64,000 bases of DNA. Source: Enoplolaimus lenunculus (taxonomy: Eukaryota; Nematoda; Enoplea; Enoplida; Thoracostomopsidae). The notes under the pieces were generated by a model. That model did no database searches. It was not told the origin of the DNA and saw only the letters and a program-made list of their open reading frames with translations. The position numbers and the translations under genes are program-made. The stretch lies in contig JASANG010000396.1 in assembly GCA_030248215.1 (NCBI GenBank), forward strand, positions 62,001-126,000. Reading direction: 5' to 3'. Below, piece after piece: positions 36,717 through 47,800 of this stretch (its first letter is position 1; each line of letters begins with the position of its first letter).

Positions 36717-36937
36717 GCCCGGATTCTCAAATATGAGTAGAACATATCACCAGTTGGCGATAGGTCCTGCAAGTTTGGAACCAGCGCATGATGAGGTTCC
36801 AAATTTAGCAGATTATTCGCGTATAATTTGCCCTACTTCTGTACCCATCTGACAATCTGCAACTGCAGATGTTCGTCAGTTTGACAACCTATCGCTAATT
36901 TATGATATGGGCTATACGCATTTGAGAATATAGGCCC
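36717..36937. mobile_element. GTATTCTCAAATG TIR element, clean copy
   Basis: Left GCCCGGATTCTCAAATATG with AGTTGGCGATAGGTCC; right ACGCATTTGAGAATATAGGC. 221 bp, non-coding. Confidence 0.8.
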
Positions 36938-37311
36938 AAGCCCCCAATTTTGGAGTCAGTTTCCATGGCAAATCTCTGTGTTCTATTTCACAAATATACC
37001 CTTATATTTTAAAAATATTTGTTTTATATTTCAGAAACATTTTTCTTAATCGTTCATAAACAAAGTGTTAAATTTTAGACATTAAGCGAAATCTTTAATT
37101 CAAGACATATACGACTGGAGTCTGTATCAAGGCATAATTGTCTTAAATTTCAGACAACATTTCTTGAATGCAAAACAATACGTTTATCCGCGCAGAGTTC
37201 AGACCCGCAGCTACCCGCGGGTACGCGTGAGATGGGTAAGCAAATTTTAATGCGAGTATTCCACCGGGTAAGTACAGAATTTCAAAGTGCTGATTAAAAT
37301 TTGTTAATCTT

Positions 37312-37480
37312 TAACCCCTTCTCACCATGTTTAACAATTGCAACACGCATATATAGTACTAAATCACCAGAAGACGTGAGAGCCCCCTCGGGCTCGAGCG
37401 TCAAGCTCCTAAAGCTGAGTGGTGATGGTATACGCCTCCCACTCCCGTTACTGGAGTTCGAATCCTGAAACCAGGTAATG
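37312..37480 (+). mobile_element. tRNA-like TIR element, partial
   Basis: TTAACCCCTTCTCAC start, AACAATTGCAACACGCATAT, GAGCGTCAAGCTCCTAAAGC, TGAGTGGTGATGG (A box) and GGAGTTCGAATCC (B box). The right end is not preserved. Confidence 0.75.
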
Positions 37481-37624
37481 TAGTAAAACTTGTATTTTGA
37501 ACTGTTTTTACCGTATGTGTGAAAAATAAGTAGCGAGTACCATCAATGCACTGTAAAATTGCACAATTGGTCGTAGAAAGAAATGGAAACATGATACTCG
37601 CAGAAATTTATGAAGAATATCATA

Positions 37625-37755
37625 TGTTCTTTGTATACAAACGACGACTGTCATATTGTTTTGGGATAGTAGACAAGCGAGTTACAACAGGGATTTTGTA
37701 TCCAAACGACGACTGTCATATTGTTTTGGGATAGTAGATAAGCGAGTTACAACAG
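37625..37755 (+). repeat. Two ~65-bp direct repeats
   Basis: CAAACGACGACTGTCATATT through GCGAGTTACAACAG twice. Confidence 0.92.
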
Positions 37756-37775
37756 TGGACAAGGTTGAGAAAAGT

Positions 37776-37852
37776 GACCAATGTAAAGAACAGGGGCGGA
37801 ACAGTATTATGAGCATATTCCTAAGCCTATTAACCTAAGCCTCTTGGGTTCA
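37776..37852 (-). repeat. Left end of a TTAGGC-array element
   Basis: CCAATGTAAAGAACAGGGGC then GAGCATATTCCTAAGCC; stops after two hexamers. Confidence 0.75.
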
Positions 37853-37854
37853 CG

Positions 37855-37978
37855 AACGAGTTAAATGAATTCAGAATTTTGCATTCTAAAACAGCTAAAT
37901 CAGAGCTGATACTTAGAGTGGATTCAACTAGTTTAGAATTTAATTAATCAACTCATTGAAATTTACTGTGTTTCAGAA
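37855..37978. repeat. GAGTT-type element fragment
   Basis: AACTCATTGAAATTTACTGTG end with TCAACTAGTTTAG inside. Confidence 0.5.
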
Positions 37979-38125
37979 GCTTCGCCATTTACAAACGTCT
38001 AAGAGCTGACTTTTACATTAACAAGGCATACAATAATTGCATTCGAGATGTCAACTAATTTCTTTTGAAATTATTCGGTACGAAATAAATATTCTTGGAA
38101 CGCTTTACGTGGATAACTTCTGTAG

Positions 38126-38365
38126 GCATGTGAAACATGCTTGTCCTGGTGAATATGCAACGTGTGCAATGCATATTGCATTGTATGCTTAACGGCAGCA
38201 TACGTATCGACAAATCGATAAAAGCTGTTTAAGAGTCTGGCCACGTGGCGCAGTGGTAGAGCGTTTGCTTAAGGATCCACCGGTTTGAAGTCCAATCTTC
38301 GCTGCGTAGGCTTGTTTTCAAGCTGCTTAGTTAAAACTGAAGTCCCAGTTACTGGTTAGATTTAA
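38126..38365 (+). repeat. tRNA-derived SINE, single copy
   Basis: GTAGGCATGTGAAACATGCT, GCCACGTGGCGCAGTGGTAG, GTTTGCTTAAGGATCC and GTCCCAGTTACTGGTTAGA; same order as the 35125 cluster. Confidence 0.8.
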
Positions 38366-38429
38366 ACACCGCCTACTATTGATTCGTTGCATAGTATTTT
38401 TCAAATTGTTCTATTGGTGAATTTTTAAA

Positions 38430-38715
38430 AATCATTTTGTCAAATAATTAAAACTCACTAAAAATATACTTTAAATTAAGTAAAACTGTTGCCCAATTAA
38501 GTGTCGGTATAGTGGTGCTTGGCAAAGTTTTACTTAATTTTAAGGAAACAAAATTGTTAGCTTTACATTAACTATAATTAATCAGAAAATGACAGCAGTA
38601 GTTTTACTTATTTACGTTATTTAACCAAAGATTTACTCAATATTTAGTACTAAAATAGTTAGTAAAACAAAACTAAAGTATTTTAAGTAGAGTATTTTTA
38701 CAGAGTAGTTGTCCA
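38430..38715. repeat. GTAAAACT/AGTTTTAC inverted-word element
   Basis: TAAGTAAAACTGTTGCCC, AAGTTTTACTTAATTTTAAG and TTTTAAGTAGAGTATTTTTA; imperfect inverted structure. Confidence 0.45.
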
Positions 38716-38734
38716 ACTATGCGCAATGCGCAAA

Positions 38735-38880
38735 AACGTTAGCGAATAATACACAAAAGGATGTATGCAAATTTTCTAATTATGGAACAATCGCGTCTAC
38801 CGTATGTGCAATGAAACTATTGCGAGCAAATGTTGTGGAAACTTGCCCAAAATACGTATGTGGGACGTTCCAGCTCTAAT
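38735..38880. mobile_element. CCCACATACGTATTTTGG element, inverted copy
   Basis: GCGCAATGCGCAAAAACG-like left and AATACGTATGTGGGACGTTC right. Confidence 0.72.
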
Positions 38881-38884
38881 ATAT

Positions 38885-39430
38885 AGATATAAAGTAGAAT
38901 TTTTTGATTATTTGTAACTTTTACGAACACAATGGATCTCAACATTTCAAAAATGTGCAGTCGGAACAACATCATCTTAAATGTTACAATGTTATCCGTT
39001 TCAGGTGTATTTTTGAATTATTTTTTACTATCTTTTTATCTCAAGTTATCATTTTTTCAGTTTTATTTCATTGTTTTTATTTTTAAATCATTATTTTTAT
39101 TATATATATTATGATAAAAACGTTCGCAAACTTTCATGTGTTTGTTATAAAATTGTGGGTTTTTCTGCTCAAAAAAGTTTAACTGAAACGGATATTAAAC
39201 GAGTTGAAATTGTATTCAGTATTCAGGATGTGGCAGAAATAATTGTATTTACTTGTGTCTATAAAGCAGTAGCTTAGCTAAGTGTTTATTTCAGAAAGTA
39301 ATATCTTCAAAAAAATAATTTTGAAATCTAAGACCTAGAATGTTATTCTAAATGCTGTTTAAAGTATATCTTGCCTCTGAAAAATTAAGGAAAAGATTTA
39401 TTCAACTATATCGCTTCCCTTGTATGCACT
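38885..39430. other. Gene-free AT-rich stretch
   Basis: Short overlapping open frames of Ile/Phe/Leu type; no exon recognised. Confidence 0.45.
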
Positions 39431-39436
39431 CACGAG

Positions 39437-39492
39437 CTTATGTATAGAACAGTGCCGGAACGTTTTCCTGCGTGACTGTAATAGAGTTAGAA
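39437..39492 (+). repeat. Left-end fragment of a TTAGGC-array element
   Basis: TGTATAGAACAGTGCCGGAAC with CTGTAATAGAGTTAG. Confidence 0.6.
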
Positions 39493-39684
39493 ATTTTTGC
39501 GCCAGCAAACTTTGTTTAGTTTATAATTTATTTTCGCTATACGTTGCAGATTAGTTCAAACCTGCCAGCAGCAGCGCAACTGAGTACAAGACGTGAGTTT
39601 CGCCAATTTTGGGGACATCTCTTCCCTGCCCCAAGCGAATTTTCTATAGCGTCGAAATATAAATTGAATGCATGTCCGTAGCTA

Positions 39685-39800
39685 GCTCACCTTACTGGGG
39701 GGCTAAAAAATTTTCAGGAGCTGCATACCAGGGCTTTTGTTGACTTTACAAGCAAGTTAGAACAAATTTTCAAGGGCGGCCAAAATTTTTCCAGGGGCTC
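39685..39800. repeat. AGCTCACCTTACTGGGGGGC repeat
   Basis: Same word order as 21170-21310 with CCAGGGGCTCTAGGCCTG at the end. Confidence 0.65.
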
Positions 39801-39843
39801 TAGGCCTGTACATTGGTTACTGACCCGATTGTATGTTATGAAA

Positions 39844-40045
39844 CGCATGTATAGAACAATCGTTTTCCGATGGCGCTAATAGAGTCAGTTTAAGTTTTAG
39901 ACTAATTTTTGCTGAGGTTTAGGCTTAGGCTCAGGCTTAGGCTTAGGCTTAGGAACAGGCTCATCCTTACGCATAGGCTAAGGCTTAGGCTTAGACATAT
40001 GCTTATACTACTGTTCTGTTCCGTCCCTGTTCTATACATGGGTCC
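39844..40045 (+). mobile_element. TTAGGC-array TIR element, GTATAGA subtype
   Basis: CGCATGTATAGAACAATCG to CCCTGTTCTATACATGGGTCC, with GGCTTAGGCTTAGGCTTAGG core. Confidence 0.85.
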
Positions 40046-40654
40046 GAAAATGTTCATTGACTCCTGTATAGACCTTGTCGTTCACACTACAAACAATTCC
40101 TTGTTGCAGAGGCTGTCTAATATAAATATTAATACTGCATCTTGAGTTGTTGTTTGTTTTCGATTTGTCCAAAATATACCGATTCATTTTTGATTGACAA
40201 GGCTGCTAAAAGGTTCACATTAATAAAACTGTGACAAGTAATAATTACATTCCGACCGTTTGTGATATACAATGACACTAAAACAGTTTTTGACTTTAAG
40301 ACATTTTAGTGGTTCCTACGCCGTGCCGTATTTTAATATAAATCATTCCAAAATCGACCTAAATAAAAAATACACACTTTAGTACTTAATTTAAACGTTT
40401 GAATAATGTTTTTTGTTGTATATTATTTGACATTTTGATTATTTAACATTATTTCTTGTATCAGTGGCGGCGGATTCAGAAATTTCTGACGGCGGCGTTG
40501 TACAATTTTGTCCAATAGAAAACTGTGGCACTTTTTTTGAACAGGTTTAGCCCAGCTTGTAAGTCATATGAAAATTCATGTATGCCCCTTTTAGCGTGTT
40601 TTGGGTCAACTATTGCTTGTTGTGCTGGATACAGGCCAATATGCAGAAGTATAT

Positions 40655-40685
40655 ATATATATAAATATATATATATATATTGGTA
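40655..40685. repeat. AT microsatellite
   Basis: TATATATATATAAATATATA. Confidence 0.9.
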
Positions 40686-41050
40686 TTTTTACATGTTTGT
40701 TGCAGTCCATATACAATGTTTCTTTCATTTGTATAAGTATTAGTATAAAATTTTAAATATAAAATAAAATGTTTTCAAAGGGTCACCGAGAATGTTTTGC
40801 AACAATTTTTGTCTTAAAATATAAATTTCTTATGGATGGGGTAAGACCCAGGCCTGGTTCGGTTTGATCGATTGTTTCGGCGAACCGCGAATTGGGTGGA
40901 ATTCATTGCACTTGCAGTTTGATTGGCCAATGAAAAACTTTGCTTTTCAACGATTTTCGCATTATTAATTCAGACATTTTGAATTTAAGCAAAAAATTGA
41001 ATTAAATTCAAATGTCGAACGTTGTGACATTTGGCAGTCTACGGCAAGGT

Positions 41051-41257
41051 GGGCAATGTAAAGAACAGCGGCGGAACAGTATTATAGGCATGTTCCTAAG
41101 CATAAGCCTCCGCCTAAGCTTATGCCTAAGCATAACAATGAGCAAATGCCTACGGATAAGCTTAAGCCAAATCCAAGCAAAAAAATTAGTCTAAAGCTTA
41201 AACTTACTTTTTCTAGTCCCACAGAAAAATGTTCTGCCCCTGATGTTTACACGGCCG
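41051..41257 (-). mobile_element. TTAGGC-array TIR element
   Basis: GGCAATGTAAAGAACAGCGG to CCCCTGATGTTTACACGGCC; the hexamers are diverged (CCTAAGCATAAGCC). Confidence 0.82.
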
Positions 41258-41384
41258 GCAAGGTTGACTAAACCAGTTTTCCATCTACTGACCATCATTA
41301 ATTAGAGAATGTGAACGCGTTTTCAACCAAAAATTTCATTTCGAGTAAACCATTTTCACGCGTCGTGGATATGTTTCTAGCAGC

Positions 41385-41551
41385 TGAAACCTACGCCTAT
41401 GCAATTACTATTAAAAAATTCATTCAGAGAACTTGCATGCTGCAATTTTGAAATTTATTAATGACGCAAGTTCGAATTAATACATTTGCTGTACTGATAG
41501 AATTAGCAAAAGTTGTCGCATCAAAAACTTGCACGTGTCAATAGGGTTAAA
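41385..41551. repeat. Diverged ATTCACACGTGCAAG element, right end
   Basis: AAAACTTGCACGTGTCAATAGGGTTAA end; left end not found. Confidence 0.5.
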
Positions 41552-41616
41552 GTCATAAACGTCAAAATTACATTGATATTTCTCAAATATAAGACAATTT
41601 GTTTTGTGTGTGTATA

Positions 41617-41842
41617 CACTAAATTTCAATCAGTTAATGAACTCAGACGGAAAGTTAGTTATTTCTGAGTTAATAACTGCAGATTTTAACTCATTCTGAG
41701 TTGATTTGATTCCGGGAAATTTGATTAAAATCAGAAAGAGTTATATCAACTCAGAATTATAAGTTGTTATAGTCCTAACTCAGACTAAATGATTCGACTC
41801 TGTCTGCGTTGAAATCAACTAACTAGAATGTACAGTGTATAT
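41617..41842. mobile_element. GAGTT/AACTC element copy
   Basis: ACACTAAATTTCAATCAGTT start, GAGTTGATTTGATTCCGG and AATGTACAGTGTA end; imperfect inverted repeat. Confidence 0.72.
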
Positions 41843-42048
41843 ATGCTAAAACCAAGAAATGTCAGGTGAAGTTATTCAAATTTCTGTCACATATTTCATA
41901 GTGTTTTATTTTTTGTTTTGAAACATTCAGAAATAAAATTTTCCAATAGAAATCTGAACATCTTAGAGACTTGTAAGCATTGGTGAATCCAGTCTTTTTG
42001 TCAACTGAAAAACTATCATCTCTTGGATTCGTATTTTTGATACACTGT

Positions 42049-42298
42049 AAATTTTAGTGAGTTGATTTTAACTCAGAATGAGTTGAATCAATCAGTCTGA
42101 GTTAGGACTATCAGAACTCAGAATTTTGAGTTGATTCAATTCATTCTGAGTTAATTAACCAACCCACCCAGAGTCAACTCAACTCAGATTGAGAATCAGG
42201 TCAACTCAGAGTGAGTTAACGTTTACTGATATTAATTCAGAAATAACCAACTCGCTAGCCTGAATTGATTAATCAACTCATTTGAATTTACAGTGTAA
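42049..42298. mobile_element. GAGTT/AACTC element copy
   Basis: ACACTGTAAATTTTAGTGAG to CATTTGAATTTACAGTGT. The ends are clear inverse complements. Confidence 0.82.
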
Positions 42299-42299
42299 C

Positions 42300-42970
42300 T
42301 GTTGTTAGTATTGATAACATTCTTGTAGCCAATGAGACGAAACGAGATCAACCCCTCAAACAATTATAAGAGCTTTAAGCGAACTCTGTATCTCACCCAT
42401 GCTCCAAAATTATCACCGGTGGCAGTTTTTAGCAGAAATAGAATTTGAAATTGAAATTTAAAATGAGAAAATTTTTTTACAAAATCTTTGCTGAAAGACT
42501 TTCGGTGTAAAATGGTTGTTTTATCAAAAATCATTGAATTCTTTGTACACGACTGTATTGTGATACATTTCTATAAAATTTCGAGGTCAAATCATGTCTC
42601 GAAAGTAACGTAAGACTGTTTTATTTTTTCTGCATATATTTAATATTAAACACCATATATATACATATATAATATATAATATATACATACATATAGATAC
42701 AATATATACATATATATAAATGAGTGTTAACATTAAACATATATATTAATGTTAACATCCCATCCTTTAACAGCTGTTAAACTACAGTTTTGTGATACAA
42801 AAATCGATTTTGATTTCAAAATTTTCATAGTGCAAATGTAGGAAAAAGCTTTCGTCTTCAGCAAATTTTTTAAAATTTTATTTACGATCAGCGGCAGCAA
42901 CGCTATCGTCTGGGAAGGGGGAACTGATAACCGTTGCCCCTGTTTAACTTAATTTGACTTCAAAACTGCA
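42300..42970. other. Gene-free AT-rich stretch with AT microsatellite
   Basis: TATATA/TACATA run at 42650-42750; otherwise nothing recognised. Confidence 0.5.
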
Positions 42971-42971
42971 T

Positions 42972-43156
42972 GGCCAATGTTACTTAAAGGGGCGTAACAG
43001 TAGATTAAGCGTAATCCTAAGCCTCACCCTCAGCCTAAGCGGTGCAAAAATGAGTGCCTAAGCCTAAGAGGAAGCAAACAAATGTAATCCAGAATCTAAA
43101 CCTACTCTGTTATAGACCCACACGAAACCTGGACGCTCCTTAAAGTAACATGGGTC
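42972..43156 (-). mobile_element. TTAGGC-array TIR element, TTACTTAAAG subtype
   Basis: GGCCAATGTTACTTAAAGGG to CTCCTTAAAGTAACATGGGT. Confidence 0.85.
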
Positions 43157-43413
43157 AACTGCATTATGGCTCGTCGTCGGTTTGACTCGAGGGTTTGTCC
43201 CAGTGCAGTAGTTTGCGTTTTATGCGGTTGGTGGGGTCACAGTAAGACAACTCGCAAGTGGCAAAAATTAAATTCTTAAAATTTCTAGTAAATTGAAAAA
43301 CTCAAATGCACTTACAAAGTGTGAAAGCCCCCATAAAAATTTTCTATACCACATCATGTACCTAAAGTCAAAGTCTAAACTTAAGAGTAAGCCTAAGCGT
43401 AGCCTATGCCTAA

Positions 43414-43540
43414 GGGTGAAGTTATACTTGCCGAGGGTCGTACGTCACTATGCGGAATCGCGCGTCTAATTCACGTGCAATACCGCACTGTGACGGACGG
43501 TAACGAACGGCACTGAACGTCATCAAAAGTATTGCGCCGC
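43414..43540. mobile_element. GC-rich TIR element, diverged
   Basis: AGGGTGAAGTTATACTTGCC left; GTATTGCGCCGCTC right. Confidence 0.5.
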
Positions 43541-43625
43541 TCTACGCTTAAGCATGATCATGTGATAAGGAAATAATATAAATACTGTGGGGGAAACATT
43601 CGCCCTTTATTAAATTAACACTGAT

Positions 43626-43641
43626 CGGGGGGGGGGGGGGT
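43626..43641. repeat. Poly-G run
   Basis: Fourteen or so consecutive G, prone to sequencing error. Confidence 0.85.
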
Positions 43642-43991
43642 GTAAGCAAACAAGCATCGAAAGCAGTTCACAATTCTTCGAATTGACTCTATAAATGCGT
43701 AGCCAAGAGTTTGGACAGAGGGGATCCTGTATAAGAATCCTAAACATGGGGTTTGACGCAACGCCACCCCCGGGCAACGTTCTTGGTGACTCGCTATTTT
43801 TTGCAGTGTATCAGTGTTCGTTTTAGGCATTGCTGGAAGGTAGAAACCTTTAGGGTGGCATCATAGTTGCCTTGGGGTGTAGGACTTCTCCGCAAGAAAA
43901 AAGATTTGCCGGAAAAATAGTAAAAAAAGTATAACGTCACTATTTACTTCTGCACACAAGCCAGAAAACCATTCTAAATCTGTATGGTTAA

Positions 43992-44162
43992 AGCTGGAAC
44001 GCCCCACATACGCATTTTGTGCAACTTTCAAGCAATTAACTTTTTGTTTACAATATTTTCTTAGAACACAAACGTGATTGTTCTGTGAAAAGACAATGTG
44101 CGTACAGAATGTTGTACGTTCGTTAACTTTTGCGTATTGCGCAAAGCCGGTTGACTAGTTTT
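43992..44162. mobile_element. CCCACATACGCATTTTG element just upstream of novel gene
   Basis: AAGCTGGAACGCCCCACATAC to GCGCAAAGCCGGTTGACTAG, ending about 80 bp before the ATG at 44245, so it may overlap the promoter. Confidence 0.78.
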
Positions 44163-44244
44163 ACATTTTATAGATGAAAAGAATCGCAGATTAGCGAATT
44201 TTTAGTTTATCGACTACCAAAACATTCCTAGTAAACTTATTAAA

Positions 44245-44872
44245 ATGCCACAAATGCACCTTCATGGTGTAACCCTAACCCCAATTTATGGTACGAAACC
44301 TTTCCTGCAAATTGTTGTCATTTTCACCAGCGTTCTACTATTTCCAACTGTTGCCGGACAGAGTTTCGGCTCCCCAACTTCAATATTTAATTCAATCGAA
44401 AGTTTAATCAAAGGTGGAACTGAAGCCAGCTCAGGGATTGCTCACTCGCTGGACCGGCCTCTACGTCGGACGACAGAGAGAAGAAACGGCCGAAGGACTG
44501 CAGCCCAGGGCGGCGAAAACGGCGGTGGCCTTATAGGCAGCCTTACATCAGGCGCGGTGCCGGGTCTTGGCTCGTTGAATGGTTTAGGGATTTTGTCGAG
44601 TTTTTTACGCGGAAGAAACGTGAACAAACGGAGGATTACAAAAGATTCTACGGCAGGTATTTTTCGGAGCAAAGGATCACCGGCCCGAAGACGCAATCCG
44701 TCAAATCCGTTTTTGAGTTTGTTCAATGATTTTGGCCGAGCGATATTTAAAACAAATCGACCTCAGTGTTTATCGAAATCTGCCATGGCGTCCGCTGGCA
44801 ACGACTATTTGACCAATGGGCTTAGCGCGTCGCCGAATCTGGAACTGGAAGCTAGCAGCCAATCAACGTTGA
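44245..44872 (+). CDS. Novel secreted protein exon 1
   Basis: ATG at 44245, donor GTAAGT after one base of a Ser codon. Carries the signal peptide, a Gly-rich/basic low-complexity region and, at its end, RPQCLSKSA and DYLTNG, the lead-in of Cys module 1. Confidence 0.8.
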
Positions 44873-47800
44873 GTAAGTTTGTCTAAGGATCGATGCTCAT
44901 TGGATTTCGCCGCGTGTAATGACGAGTACGACCCGCATATTTATTCAGTAAAAATATTCTTGGACCTACTCATCGGATTTAATCAGAGAAAAGCCGCACA
45001 CGATCCCCATATATTTAATAAGCAAACATATTTTGGATCTTCCCATAAAGCTTGCCAAGGAAACGACAACTACAACCACCATATTCATTCAGCATAAATA
45101 TTCTGAAACCTTTCCCTTAGGAGTTCACCGGTGGAAAAACAACTACAACCCCCATATTTATTCAACATAACTATTCAGAGGGAACCCTAAATGTTAGCTG
45201 GACGGTGGGATACCAGGATGTTACTGCAAAAATAAATTTTATGTTGCAGGTTGCATCACGGACAACATCTACGGCAGTCCGTTATGTGGTCCATCAATCG
45301 CACGCGATATTCGGGACTACTTGCAAAGTTGCGAAGATACAACTATGCGCTACAAAGTGCAATCAGACACAACGCAATCGCACTATGGTTGTATAGTGAA
45401 ATGGGTAACGTCTGGAAGTGTCTGGACAGACGCGACAGCGATAGATTTGTCATCAGACGACATATTTATCGCTGTCTCAGGTGTGACACGAACGCGTAGG
45501 CGTCGTGGCACCTGTGGCGACAAAAACATTGCATCAAATCGTGCACGTGTTAATGTTGCGCGTGCGTTATGTAACGCAACGCGCACTATCGCACAGACAC
45601 GATGTGATGCAATGCTGTTATCGCATTTGGCGTCAAAAGACAATCGCGCACTGATTGAAAAGTGCGCGATTGAATTTTTACGCGAACCAACAGAACCAGC
45701 TGGGCCGGCACTGAAAAAATGTATGTGTTACGAGATGCGTAACGTTAAATATTCAGTGCATAGTTGTAGCCGGTCAGGATCTAGCGGAGTTGCCTCTACA
45801 AAAGGTATAAAGTCGAGGAGTCACAGGTCTGGCGGAAGAGCGGACGCTGCGAAATCGACAGAAACATCAAAGAAAAAAGTCAACCGGGTGAAGACAAAGT
45901 CAACAAAAAGTAGGGAAATCGAAGAAAATGCAAACAGCGGAAGAGAATTTGCCGAAGAAGATTTAAAAGAAAAACAATCGATTGTGACTGGACTCAAAGA
46001 AACTCGACGAGAACAACGCCGCCGGGCAAGAAAATTACGACTCGAAAAACGAAAACAACGCGAAAAGCAAAGCAAAATGTCGCGTGACAAGGTGGACGAC
46101 GATGATAGGTCAATCAAAAAGAGGGCGGGTGTTAGTGCGAACGCATTAGAAACACAACAGTGTGTTAAACCTGAGATCGCGACTATGCAAGATAAACACG
46201 ATATGAAATATTTGGCCGGATGTTTAGGGCTGGAAAGTTTCAATCCAACGCAAATGCGGCTTGACGGTCCAAGTGAGTGTTTATAATTTTTCTAGTACGG
46301 GACCCAGGCCGTACCCAAACGGGGGTCAGGAACTGGCTCGTAGCCAGCTCACAGTGCTAGGGGGGCTAAAGATTTTCAGGAGGGGCATTTAAGGGTTTTC
46401 GTTAACTTACAAGCAAGGTAGAAAATTTTCTAGGGGAGCCAAAAATTTACCAGGGGGCAGAGTCCCCCTTAACCCTGGCCTATACCGTGGCTATGGGCCC
46501 GGTCCAGACTGTCACCCCCTAAAATTTTTTGGCTTCCTTAGCTACGCTTCTGAAGTCAAGTGAAACTCCCGCTTGCCTCGCGTGAAACAATTAGGCAAAA
46601 GCATGTATATTGTGCTGCATATGGGCCTGTAAGAAGCAGTATTCTCGTCTGTGTGTAGCACCTATAACCAGCAGGGTGCAACCGGAGGTGAAAAATACCG
46701 GAGCCGGAGGTGAGGCGAAATTATGTAGTAAAAATAACGGTTAATTAGTTAATTTTAGTCAATATCTACAATATGATGTTAAGTTGTTTGGTTTTACGCT
46801 AATTTTCTTGGAAATATCGGAAATTCTTTCCCAAAAAATTGTGACAAAACTAAAACGAAACGCACTAAACAGATAAATTTAGCAAAATTATGCAAATTTT
46901 ACTACCGAAATTGCCTGAACCTCCGGCAAAAATTCTACCGAAGCCGGAGCCGGAGGCCGATTTTCTGTCGGAGCCGGAGGCCGACCTCCCTTCGGCTGTA
47001 CCTGATAACCAGTTAGCAATAGATGCTCAAACAAGCAAACAGCGACCACTGTATGCCTAAAATTCTAAAATTTTTATTTTTGACGAATCTTTTAACTCTT
47101 ATTTGGCTGTTATTTACTATGTCCTAAAGGTTGTTATGATTACTATTTATTCGTGTTTTAAACTTGTTTTAACATCAAATTCAACGCCAAAAAATTGGAC
47201 TGAAACAACTCTCAAATTAGGTATCGTTGGTGTTGAGTTAAAAGTTTACTCAATTCAACTTGTCTGTGGTTTGAAGTGATAATATATTCATAACGACATT
47301 GGCCCATGTTCCTTTAATGGGGCGTCCAGGTGTCTGGTGGGTCCATAAAAGAGTAGATTTAGATTCTTTGATACATTCCAGGTTGCCTCGTTCAACCAAA
47401 CGAACCGCTATTCGACGAAGAATTCATTGAAAACGTACGTGGAACGCTACTGGCTTGCGATCGAGAAATATTACAGTATCGGTTCAACCCGAGCGACCGT
47501 TGCGTCTACCGTATTCCAGGTTTCTCGCGATTTGATTGGTCGATCGATCAAGGCTCGTTGATTGCCGAAGAAATCGCCATCCAATCGAAATCGAGTGACT
47601 CGACTGAAGTCGACCAATTAGCGTCGGTCGCTGGCGACTCGTCGCGTCGAGCGTCGGTCGATTTTGACTCGTCACGAGCGCAACGAGTCGCTGGTTTTTC
47701 GTGTCGCACCGAACGCAGTCGCGAACACAATAAAAAACACCTGAACATCGCACGTTCAGCGTGTGTTTTGTTGTTGAACGCACTGCAACGACCGCGTAGC

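Noticed and set aside
45821-46243. 140-codon minus-strand frame
   Set aside because: Shadow of exon 2 of the novel gene, which has splice sites and cysteine pattern.
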